From: an uncultured Negativicutes bacterium
GTDB taxonomy: Bacteria > Bacillota > Negativicutes > Veillonellales > Megasphaeraceae
Length of the DNA: 64,000 nucleotides
Direction of reading: 5' to 3'
Assembly: GCA_900752195.1 (NCBI GenBank)
Contig: CAADUJ010000006.1
Coordinates: 1 to 64,000 of the forward strand
How positions within the stretch are numbered: the first letter of the stretch is position 1; each line of letters starts with the position of its first letter. This document shows, piece by piece, positions 1 to 6,870 of this stretch. The position numbers and the translations under genes were made by a program. The notes below the pieces were generated by a model. The model saw only the letters and a program-made list of their open reading frames with translations, had not been told where the DNA came from and ran no database searches.

Positions 1-21
1 AGGTGTCTGTGTGTGAATCAT
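1..21 (-). CDS. 5' end of a gene leaving the window (partial)
   Basis: Only the first seven codons are visible (MIHTQTP). An ATG at position 21 on the minus strand is preceded by a strong AAGGAGG ribosome binding site at a usable distance. It lies downstream of, and in the same direction as, the sigma-like gene at 166-666. The stretch before its start resembles the leader of the recombinase cassette at 10.8 kb, so it may belong to another mobile-element cassette. The product cannot be identified. Confidence 0.35.
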
Positions 22-105
22 CTGTCTGCCTCCTTCCTGAAGAGCTTCTTCGTTCGCCCTTCACCAGTAATAGGACAACCGCGTTATCGTTAAGTACCGG
101 TTCCG

Positions 106-140
106 AAAAAAAAATCCGGCCACATTTTTGGTGACCGGGT
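106..140 (-). terminator. Rho-independent terminator after the sigma-like gene
   Basis: Arms 116-123 (CCGGCCAC) and 131-138 (GTGACCGG) pair with one G-U, around a T-rich loop. On the minus strand a run of nine T follows (A-run 106-114). It lies just past the stop of the minus-strand gene ending at 166. Confidence 0.75.
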
Positions 141-165
141 CTTTTTTCTTCTTACTTTTTTCTTC

Positions 166-666
166 TTAACGGAAGTCTTTGAGATGTTCCTTCAGGAGTG
201 CATACAGCTTGTGTTTGCGCTTGTTCACCGCTTTCTGGCTTAAGCCGACTGCCTTCCCGGTTGCCGCTTCGCTAGCACCGTCGGCAATCATCAGCAGGAT
301 GGTCCGGTCGATATCCTGCAGAGCTGCCAGTTCATGGCGCAGTGCTGCCAGCAACTCTTCCTTCACGACTTCTTCCTCTAAGTTGAAGTCGTCAGGCACC
401 TCCAGCTCGTATTCATTCTGCGCCTTGTCTACCGATATCTCATCGGCACCATGCCGCTGCTGGCGTTTATCTTCCCGCCAGAGCGGACGCATGAATTCAT
501 AGTACTGTTCTTTGGTTGCTGGAATCAGGATAGTACGTACCTTCCGGCAACCGATTTTTGACCAGCGGACTTCACAATCCTTGTACTCCTCGGTGATGAC
601 GGTTTCTGGAGTGAGCTCCAGAGGAATGTAATATTGCTTCTGTTTGTTTGTCTGTAGATTGGCCAT
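166..666 (-). CDS. Sigma-70 region-4-like regulatory protein of the mobile region
   Basis: A protein of 166 residues. The C-terminal third reads as sigma-70 region 4: a helical stretch, then a helix-turn-helix around LSQKAVNKRKHKL. Region 2 is absent, so it is not a complete sigma factor. The N-terminal half is conserved-looking but unknown to me, with an acidic linker (EVPDDFNLEEEVVKEE). I chose the ATG at 666 over the upstream in-frame ATG at 684 because AAGGAGA sits 7 bases before it. Proteins of this kind are common next to serine recombinases and conjugative elements in Firmicutes, where they probably regulate element genes; that role is inferred. A structured leader precedes it and a terminator follows. 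A second protein of similar design lies at the other end of the island (20270-20863). Confidence 0.7.
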   Translation of the reverse strand: MANLQTNKQKQYYIPLELTPETVITEEYKDCEVRWSKIGCRKVRTILIPATKEQYYEFMRPLWREDKRQQRHGADEISVDKAQNEYELEVPDDFNLEEEVVKEELLAALRHELAALQDIDRTILLMIADGASEAATGKAVGLSQKAVNKRKHKLYALLKEHLKDFR

Positions 667-1048
667 GCGCGATCTCCTTCGCATAATGCGAAGCGAGAAT
701 CCACGCAGGCAGCCTGTCGAAATTGACCATAAGATGCATCCTCGCTTCTATGGCCAACCATCCCAGTAGGCTGACGTGATTAACTTTCCAGACCGTCTCT
801 CGGCTCTGGGCACACCCGCGTCCGGGAGTGAACGTCGAGACGGAAATTTCATTTAAATGTCTTTATAAGCTCATCTATTTCCCCAAGGTATGATAAAATA
901 TAAGTAATTCATGGTGTTGCCTTGGTTGTCCAGATAGTTGCTCATTGGATCTGCTTTAATTCTAGCAATTCACTCTCATCAAAAATCGGACTGGACGGAC
1001 AGCCTCGGACAATTTCGGACTGGACTCCTTTTGAAGGTGGTGTAGCAT
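667..1048. other. Divergent intergenic region with a structured leader
   Basis: No gene is visible. On the side of the minus-strand sigma-like gene an inverted repeat pairs 793-799 (CCGTCTC) with 837-843 (GAGACGG), enclosing GC-rich sequence that could form further pairs. That suggests a structured 5' leader of about 180 bases. A second short palindrome (GCTTCGCATTATGCGAAG type) lies just before the ribosome binding site. Around 850-930 the DNA becomes AT-rich and could hold promoters in both directions, but I cannot fix them. The rightward part carries the TCGGAC repeats listed separately. Confidence 0.45.
986..1025 (+). repeat. TCGGAC direct repeats upstream of the ABC-3C operon
   Basis: TCGGACTGGAC occurs exactly at 986-996 and 1015-1025, and a third TCGGAC lies at 1005-1010. 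The last copy ends 23 bases before the TTG start at 1049. Spacing and position fit binding sites of a regulator or a leader element; this is inference. Confidence 0.5.
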
Positions 1049-1990
1049 TTGGAATTTTCAGAGTTTACTTCCGGCTTACTTCCTTTTTGCATTGGACAGA
1101 TGAAGAAAGAGCAATATTTCAATGAGATTATTGGGAATTTCATCCAGGATGCCGCTATGGACTCGTGTCCTGTCCTGCATAAGAAAGCCGATACAAAATA
1201 TAGATTTTTAAAAGGTACTCGTAAAATTCAACCTGCTGATGCGAGTTATCTTTACGCCAATCGTGATAAGGAAAAGTTCTCTCGTTGGATTGCCAATAGG
1301 ACCGAAGAATGTGATTCCTATGATGCTGTGGCAAAATGGCTGCGCTATAACGGGATAAACAATCCTTGCGTTGATGACGCTTGTGCTGATTTACTTGAAA
1401 AAATCATTTTGTCACTTATAGACGGCTCAGTAGCAACTAGTGAAATTTCCAGTGATTCCTCCGGCTTTACTTGCGATATATCTTTAATTGAAGATATTGA
1501 GGAAAAAATAAAGTTACTTCCTCGCCCGAATTCTATTCCGGTCCCGAAAGAAGCAACTGAAAACGAAAAAACATATATTAATGAATTATATAAAGCCTAT
1601 GGTGATGCAGAAGGAGTTCCATCCTTTTCAAAGAAAGATTTAGGTGATTATCCTGATTATGCCGATGACCTCGATGATCGTCGAATCGACTATTACTCTG
1701 CCGCTTCTATTCAACGAGGTGTCTTGGAATTAGGGAGCAATAAACTTTCCAATCAGTTTGATGTACTCAAACAAGAAATTTTTGATGGGGTAAAAGATAC
1801 GGCCAGGAAATTCCACCCCAATGGATATGAACGAATGTTGTCGGTAATGGAACAAGCCGTAAAAATATCTGCACCAAATTATCTATTAAGTTCATCTCCT
1901 TTTTGGATTAGCGGAAAAATCAAAAAAGGAGTATGTCATCATCTTGTCAATGATCGTAAATTAAGGTGGGTCAAGAAAAAACATGGATAA
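1049..1990 (+). CDS. ABC-three component type system, first component (C-terminal-domain protein)
   Basis: A protein of 313 residues with no recognisable enzyme domain in the N-terminal part. The C-terminal ~130 residues end in a Trp-containing basic tail (LRWVKKKHG) and resemble the C-terminal domain of ABC-three component (ABC-3C) proteins. That assignment relies strongly on the two following genes. TTG at 1049 has AAGGTGG 8 bases upstream; an ATG at 1100 is the alternative start without a clear ribosome site. Its stop overlaps the next gene by 8 bp, so translation is probably coupled. In ABC-3C systems (predicted conflict/defence systems) this component carries or recruits the effector, with a small middle component and an ABC ATPase. 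Here no effector domain is obvious. AT-rich compared with the core genes. Confidence 0.6.
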   Translation: MEFSEFTSGLLPFCIGQMKKEQYFNEIIGNFIQDAAMDSCPVLHKKADTKYRFLKGTRKIQPADASYLYANRDKEKFSRWIANRTEECDSYDAVAKWLRYNGINNPCVDDACADLLEKIILSLIDGSVATSEISSDSSGFTCDISLIEDIEEKIKLLPRPNSIPVPKEATENEKTYINELYKAYGDAEGVPSFSKKDLGDYPDYADDLDDRRIDYYSAASIQRGVLELGSNKLSNQFDVLKQEIFDGVKDTARKFHPNGYERMLSVMEQAVKISAPNYLLSSSPFWISGKIKKGVCHHLVNDRKLRWVKKKHG

Positions 1991-2444
1991 TATAAAGGCT
2001 ATTAGTTCTGCCTTTGAAACGGCATTGCGTGTTCTTCTACTATTAAGTGAAGTTAAAAATCGTTCACTTACGATTACGCAAATATGTGAAATTGATTTTA
2101 TTTCGGTATACGCAGCAGATTTTGGATTGCTGGACGAAAATCTGCATGGGTACGGAACTTACAGATTCAGCGAATTTTTAGCACGAAAGGCAAGCGTATC
2201 TAAAGCTGTAAAAAGCCTGGTCTTAAGAAAATGCATAAGATTCAAAACATCAAAAAAAGGTTATTTATTCCAGATAACTCCTAATGGCCTTGATTTTGCT
2301 AACAAGCTTAAAGTTTCATATGCTGAAGAATATCGATTATCAGTTGAAACTGTAGTTGATACATATAGGTTATCAGAGTTACATATGTTAAAAGAAATCA
2401 ATCGATGCACACTCCAATCTTTACAGGAGGATACTCATGAATAG
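1983..2444 (+). CDS. ABC-three component type system, middle component
   Basis: A protein of 153 residues, mostly helical with a winged-helix look: a segment around FLARKASVSKAVKSLVLRKCI followed by a short beta wing (GYLFQITPNGLDFANKL). Small proteins of this length between an effector-type gene and a DUF3732-type ATPase are described as ABC-3C middle components and thought to connect the two. It overlaps both neighbours by 8 bp, so the three genes are one translationally coupled operon. I see no catalytic motif. An alternative is a plain wHTH regulator, but the tight overlaps argue for a stoichiometric subunit. Confidence 0.6.
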   Translation: MDNIKAISSAFETALRVLLLLSEVKNRSLTITQICEIDFISVYAADFGLLDENLHGYGTYRFSEFLARKASVSKAVKSLVLRKCIRFKTSKKGYLFQITPNGLDFANKLKVSYAEEYRLSVETVVDTYRLSELHMLKEINRCTLQSLQEDTHE

Positions 2445-4269
2445 ATTCTACTTGAAAAAATTAATAGTTGCTGGCGGACAACACCAAAGCTCTGTAATTG
2501 AATTTAATCAGGGATTTAATCTCATCATTGGTCCATCCAATACCGGGAAAAGCTTTATAATGGATTGTTTGGATTATGTACTTGGAGCAACACCAAGCAA
2601 AACGCATCCATCTAAAGTCATCGATGCCAATAATGGATATGATATAATATCACTTGAACTTATAACGCAAGGAGGGTGCGTAACACTCAACAGAAAAATT
2701 GGCGATAGTAAAATAGAAGTAATAAGTTCAGATTCATCTATCGAAAACGGACGTTATAGTGTTTCCAATCAAGCTAAAAAAAATATAAATTCTGTATTTC
2801 TGTCTCTTCTTGGAATTGATTCTGATCATAAAATATTATCTTCTGAGAAAGGAGATACTCAAAAACTATCTTGGCGGACCATGTTACATTTTTTCTTTCT
2901 CCGCCAACCCGATATTGCCAGAGAAACCTCTCCACTTATTACTCCAGGATGGAATGCACCAACGCCGTCAATAGCTACCCTTTTATTTTTATTAACCGGT
3001 AAAGATGCTAATAATTTACAAAAGCAAGAAGATCCGACAATAAGCAAGGCAAATAAGAAAGCTCTTCTCGCATACATACAAGAGAAATTAGATGATTTAA
3101 GTAAGCAGCGAGCTGAATTAGAAAAAACTGCATCTCAATGTGAAATTGTAGATATTCCAAATGTAATAAAAGACTTAAAAAAACAAATTCAACAGATTCA
3201 AAATCATATTGATACAGCCATATCTAAAGGACATTTCATTATGTCTAAAATTTATGATTTAAATGGAAAACTTTCCGAATGTGAAACTGTAATTCACAAT
3301 TTTTCTATCCTCCATCAACAATATCAATCAGATATACATAGATTGGAATTCATAATAGATGGCAGCTTAGCATCTCAAAATTTCCCCAAAGTTTCCCACT
3401 GCCCGTTTTGTAATTCAAAAATAACCACCCCACCTGATACGAAATACATAGAAGCATCGTCTGTAGAATTGGAAAAAATAAAATCTCATATTGAAGGATT
3501 ATTTAAGGCTAAAGGCAGCGTCGAAAAAAAGAAGCAAAGTGTGCTACTGAATATAAAAAAACTAGAGGAGCAAAAAAATAAAATCAATTTATTGATTTCA
3601 GATGAACTTACTCCTCAGTTATATAAAATCCAGCAAGAACTAGAAGAAAAAATGAAGTTCATAAGAATTTCTGGCGAATTGGAATGTCTACGAAAAAACG
3701 AACTTCAATACAAAAAAGAATTGTTTGATAAAGAAACTGAAGAAGAGCCAATTGTGACCAAACGAAAAATAGCCGATTTCTTTGACTACAATCTTATTCA
3801 TGGTTTCGAAGAAAATCTAATAAAAGTTCTAACTGCTTCCAAAATTGGTGGTGCCGATACCGCACGATTAAACATGCAAAATTTTGACATTGAAATAAAT
3901 GGAAAAAGTAAACTAGCTACAATGGGCGGTGGCTTTTGTGCGCTCCTTAATACAATAACGACTTATGCAATGAGTAAATATATTATTGAACAAAACGGCT
4001 ATGCCCCATATTTTTTTGCAACCGACTCATCATTAACCCAATTATCAGAATCTGAGCAAATTCAGAAAGCAAACACTATTAAGCATAATTTCATTCAGTA
4101 CCTTGTCGATCATGCATTAACGCGCCAAGTAATCATGATTGAACAAAAAGAACGTATGCCTTTTATTCCTGAAGAAAATCCAGCAAATGGCATTCATATA
4201 ATTGAATTCACCGGAGATAAATATCTAGGTCGGTACGGCTTTTTAAATGATGTATTTAATGCCGAATAA
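2437..4269 (+). CDS. DUF3732-type ABC/SMC-like ATPase of the ABC-3C system
   Basis: A protein of 610 residues. A Walker A P-loop (GPSNTGKS, residues 32-39) follows an N-terminal strand typical of RecF/SMC-like ATPases. The middle is coiled coil, broken by a CPFC zinc-hook-like motif (C322, C325). The C-terminal part has a Gly-rich signature-like stretch (MGGGFCALLNT) and a Walker-B-like strand (YFFATDSS). This layout and length match the DUF3732 ATPases of ABC-three component systems, which are thought to sense or remodel nucleic acid; the trigger is unknown. It overlaps the middle component by 8 bp and ends just before a strong terminator. AT-rich. I am confident of the ATPase family and less so of the biological role. 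Confidence 0.8.
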   Translation: MNRFYLKKLIVAGGQHQSSVIEFNQGFNLIIGPSNTGKSFIMDCLDYVLGATPSKTHPSKVIDANNGYDIISLELITQGGCVTLNRKIGDSKIEVISSDSSIENGRYSVSNQAKKNINSVFLSLLGIDSDHKILSSEKGDTQKLSWRTMLHFFFLRQPDIARETSPLITPGWNAPTPSIATLLFLLTGKDANNLQKQEDPTISKANKKALLAYIQEKLDDLSKQRAELEKTASQCEIVDIPNVIKDLKKQIQQIQNHIDTAISKGHFIMSKIYDLNGKLSECETVIHNFSILHQQYQSDIHRLEFIIDGSLASQNFPKVSHCPFCNSKITTPPDTKYIEASSVELEKIKSHIEGLFKAKGSVEKKKQSVLLNIKKLEEQKNKINLLISDELTPQLYKIQQELEEKMKFIRISGELECLRKNELQYKKELFDKETEEEPIVTKRKIADFFDYNLIHGFEENLIKVLTASKIGGADTARLNMQNFDIEINGKSKLATMGGGFCALLNTITTYAMSKYIIEQNGYAPYFFATDSSLTQLSESEQIQKANTIKHNFIQYLVDHALTRQVIMIEQKERMPFIPEENPANGIHIIEFTGDKYLGRYGFLNDVFNAE

Positions 4270-4288
4270 GATGACCTTTCATAATATG

Positions 4289-4334
4289 AAAAAACGGCAG
4301 TAACGATAAAAAGCTATCGTTATTGCCGTTTTTT
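4289..4334. terminator. Strong bidirectional terminator after the ABC-3C operon
   Basis: Arms 4295-4308 and 4315-4328 form a 14-bp stem with one G-U around a 6-base loop. It is flanked by A6 on the left and T6 on the right, so it can act on both strands. Confidence 0.9.
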
Positions 4335-4404
4335 CTTCTCTTTTGCTATAAATCCGCTCTCCTGATTTTAGGCACAAAAAAAGCCGCCATCTGCCGACGT
4401 TTGC

Positions 4405-4566
4405 CTAGCCCTCGCTATATATGGACTTTTTCGCTATGCACACCGTTTCCAACATTGTATCAATCCCAAGCATCTTTGCTCTCAAATGTTTACGTATTTG
4501 ATACAATCCAACGATAGTAGAGATTTTGAACACCCCCGTGTGCATAGATTTACTGCTTGATGGCAA
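4405..4566 (-). CDS. Small hypothetical ORF, 53 aa
   Basis: A possible 53-residue protein starting at TTG 4566, with AAAGGAG 6 bases before it. It begins 38 bases downstream of the split gene at 4605-5317 and has the same direction, so it could be the last gene of that transcript. It is basic and has no motif I recognise. It may also be a chance ORF in degraded DNA. Confidence 0.25.
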   Translation of the reverse strand: MPSSSKSMHTGVFKISTIVGLYQIRKHLRAKMLGIDTMLETVCIAKKSIYSEG

Positions 4567-4604
4567 ACCTGATTCTCCTTTAAAGCACATTCACTACCTT
4601 TACT

Positions 4605-5317
4605 CTATTCTGGTAAGCCCCAATTTCTGTCGGGATCATTTCTTCTATTCTCGCTGTAGAGACTAGGTTTGCATACTTTGTGACCTTCCCCCTTAGAATC
4701 AGTCCAACTAATTATGACTTCTGAATCGCGTGTTTTCCCTGAATTGCTTTGATAAACGAATACAGATTTATTAACTTCAATGCCATCAAGAATCATTGTT
4801 TTATGACCCTGAAACGCACCAAACTCACGAAAGAATACATCATCCAATAAAGAATACGAAAAATCAGTTTCTTTGATTTTAGCTGGATTTCCGATAAGAT
4901 ATTTTCTACGTTCATCTTCTCTCCTAAGTTGGTCAGCTTCTTCTTTAAAGTACTCTTCCTTATCAATATACTCCTGCAATTTAGGAGCTTCAGTTATGCT
5001 TTTCCCTTTATGCATAACTAAATCCCCGTTGCTATACAGCTTCATAAGTACTTTAGCTCCTTGCGGGCTTGTCTTTATAGTTGTTCCATAAAAAGATTTC
5101 AACTCTATATGAATTGCTTCATATTCTTCTTGTAACAGTTCTGTCTCACCAACACGATAGCAGAAATTCTGTATTTCAAACGAATTCGGAGCAAAGTCTA
5201 TTTCCAAAGCATTATCTATTATGTTTTTGATCTATTGGGCATAACGCCAGGAAGGCATTTCAATGCCTCAATCAATGTCATATACTTTTTTGCTACGGTT
5301 TCTTCGTAGAAATCCAT
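4605..5317 (-). pseudogene. Hypothetical gene interrupted by a one-base frameshift
   Basis: Two reading frames read as one gene. The upstream part (5219-5317) starts at ATG 5317 behind a perfect AGGAGGTGG site and encodes 32 residues ending LPGVMPNRSKT before a TAA. The downstream frame (4605-5207, TTG start, 200 residues) is open back through the same spot. Adding one base to the A5 run (minus strand; 5224-5228) would join them as ...NRSKNIIDNALEIDF..., giving a protein of 237 residues. The TTG at 5207 has no ribosome site, which supports a broken gene, a sequencing error or a programmed slip over a downstream gene with its own start. The protein is acidic to neutral with a charged helical middle (KEEYFKEEADQLRREDERRK); family unknown. 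A promoter-like -10 lies upstream. Confidence 0.6.
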
Positions 5318-5352
5318 TTTTCCACCTCCTGCTTTTAACTTTCTTGACAATT

Positions 5353-5358
5353 ATTATA
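5353..5358 (-). promoter_or_regulatory. Probable -10 box for the split gene
   Basis: A perfect TATAAT on the minus strand, 36 bases before the ATG at 5317. No convincing -35 hexamer lies 16-18 bases upstream. Confidence 0.45.
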
Positions 5359-5380
5359 TCATAGAACAAAAGCTAACACG

Positions 5381-5422
5381 AAAAAACGGTCATCAGCATG
5401 GTATTCAACCTGCAGATGACCG
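5381..5422 (-). terminator. Terminator downstream of the recombinase remnant
   Basis: Arms 5387-5394 (CGGTCATC) and 5415-5422 (GATGACCG) pair perfectly; T6 follows on the minus strand. It stands in the same relation to the recombinase remnant as the hairpin at 6821-6870 does to the intact recombinase. Confidence 0.75.
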
Positions 5423-5431
5423 CTATCTTCT

Positions 5432-5533
5432 TTATGCTTTTATTTCCGTACCGTTCTTGAATGTTACCCGGGTATCTTCCTTCCTGTATACCATAATGAA
5501 ATTCAGCAATCCGCCCCATAGCCGGGCTTTGAA
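5432..5533 (-). pseudogene. 3'-end remnant of a large serine recombinase
   Basis: On the minus strand the last 33 codons before a TAA read FKARLWGGLLNFIMVYRKED then TRVTFKNGTEIKA. This aligns without gaps to the C-terminus of the intact recombinase at 6869-8437 (FDARLWGSLVDFITVYSKED, then IRVTFKDGTEIRA). The similarity stops just upstream, where the frame holds a stop codon. This is a scar of an earlier, related recombinase gene and includes its own terminator. Confidence 0.8.
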
Positions 5534-5619
5534 TCTCAAAGAGCCGTATTTATACAATCAATCTATAGTCAGGATTCCCCGTGTAAATCAACCCTTTTTC
5601 GTACAAATTCCTACTATTA

Positions 5620-5628
5620 TGGTATACT
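5620..5628 (+). promoter_or_regulatory. Extended -10 promoter of the SAP gene
   Basis: TGG-TATACT (TG at 5620-5621, hexamer 5623-5628) has the form of an extended -10 element, 36 bases before the ATG at 5665. No good -35 is needed or seen. Confidence 0.5.
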
Positions 5629-5664
5629 GGAATAAAAGAAATCTACCAACCAAGAGCTGATACC

Positions 5665-6822
5665 ATGGGCTTATTTGATGTTTTCAAGAAAACATTCTGC
5701 AATTCCATCGACAACGCACCAATCTCAGAGCAACCTCTTCCCCCGGGCAATGATAGTCCTGTGAAGATTACATTTTCACAAGAAGTCTCCGCTGATAGTC
5801 CATCGCCAGATATAATTCCTCTCAGCTTGCTTCTGAAAAAGGCGGTTCTCACAAAGAGAGGGCTGTATCCGCATGAAATTCTGATGCTCGACTATGCGCA
5901 TACCTATTCTACACACTCACCGCATCAGCATTTCCAGGGATTTTGGTATTATGAGTATTCGGTAGAACATCCTGCTGATATACTGAAGTCGCTGGAAAAA
6001 AGAAGTTTTATCCATCCTGGAAACCTGCAATCTGCTATACAGAAATTAACAGTCCCAGTGATAAAGAAAGAATTGAAGGCAATCGGTCAAAAAGTAAGCG
6101 GAAAGAAGGCTGTCCTGATTGACCGACTGTTAGCAAATGCACCTATTGAAGAACTGGAAAAGAAATTTCCTGTACGCTTCTACGAATTGACTGAAGCCGG
6201 ACAACAGGAGCTTGCAGAAAATCAATATGTTCCTTATCTCCATCGTCACAAGTACATGTCCATTTGGGAAATGAACGACTGGCTGAATCATAAGAACCCG
6301 CATCACGTTGGATACCGCGATCTTATCTGGCAATTCTTTAACGAAGAATCACTCAAACATCTTAACGAAGGCGATATGGGACTTTATCGCAATACCCGGC
6401 TCGATATGTACGAATTTCTCTTTGAAGAAAAGAAATATGCGCAGGCATTCAATTTATTATGCGAAGTAATAGCTTATGATTTAAGCGGCATGGGTAATAG
6501 TGAATTCAGTGATGTTGGTGAAAAGTTTCGATTACACCTTATGCTTCGATCTGATTTTCCCTACGATAACTCAGGAATAAAACTACCGCCGGCCATAAAG
6601 CAATGGATGGCTAATCTCCAAGGGCGATTAGAATTGTCTGATGAAGCATTGCGTGAAAGATTACTGCAGCAGTTCAAATCTATCAGCTTGTATCGGCGTA
6701 TCTTTACTAATCCGGAATGCGTCGATATCGTCATGGCCGAACTCGATGAAGATACAAAAACTTTAAATGCCATTTATAACAAAGCGGAAAATAGAGTTCG
6801 TTCTCGTTTGAAATCAATATAA
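5665..6822 (+). CDS. SAP-domain protein of unknown function
   Basis: A protein of 385 residues. Residues ~130-155 (LTVPVIKKELKAIGQKVSGK, then KAVLIDRLL) form a SAP helix-loop-helix, a small motif that usually binds DNA. The rest is mainly helical with aromatic-rich stretches (HFQGFWYYEY) and no catalytic motif I can name. Similar SAP proteins occur scattered in Firmicutes accessory DNA. It is the only plus-strand gene between the recombinase remnant on its left and the intact recombinases on its right, and is enclosed by two terminators. It therefore looks like a one-gene cargo with its own extended -10 promoter. The ribosome site (AAGAG) is weak. Confidence 0.7.
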   Translation: MGLFDVFKKTFCNSIDNAPISEQPLPPGNDSPVKITFSQEVSADSPSPDIIPLSLLLKKAVLTKRGLYPHEILMLDYAHTYSTHSPHQHFQGFWYYEYSVEHPADILKSLEKRSFIHPGNLQSAIQKLTVPVIKKELKAIGQKVSGKKAVLIDRLLANAPIEELEKKFPVRFYELTEAGQQELAENQYVPYLHRHKYMSIWEMNDWLNHKNPHHVGYRDLIWQFFNEESLKHLNEGDMGLYRNTRLDMYEFLFEEKKYAQAFNLLCEVIAYDLSGMGNSEFSDVGEKFRLHLMLRSDFPYDNSGIKLPPAIKQWMANLQGRLELSDEALRERLLQQFKSISLYRRIFTNPECVDIVMAELDEDTKTLNAIYNKAENRVRSRLKSI

Positions 6823-6870
6823 AAAAATCAGGACAGTTACCACTCAGTTGGTGAACTGCCCTGATTTTTT
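6821..6870. terminator. Bidirectional terminator between the SAP gene and the recombinases
   Basis: A long imperfect stem (ATCAGGACAGTTACC with GGTGAACTGCCCTGAT) is flanked by A7 on the left and T6 on the right. It serves convergent genes whose stop codons lie inside or next to it. Confidence 0.85.
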
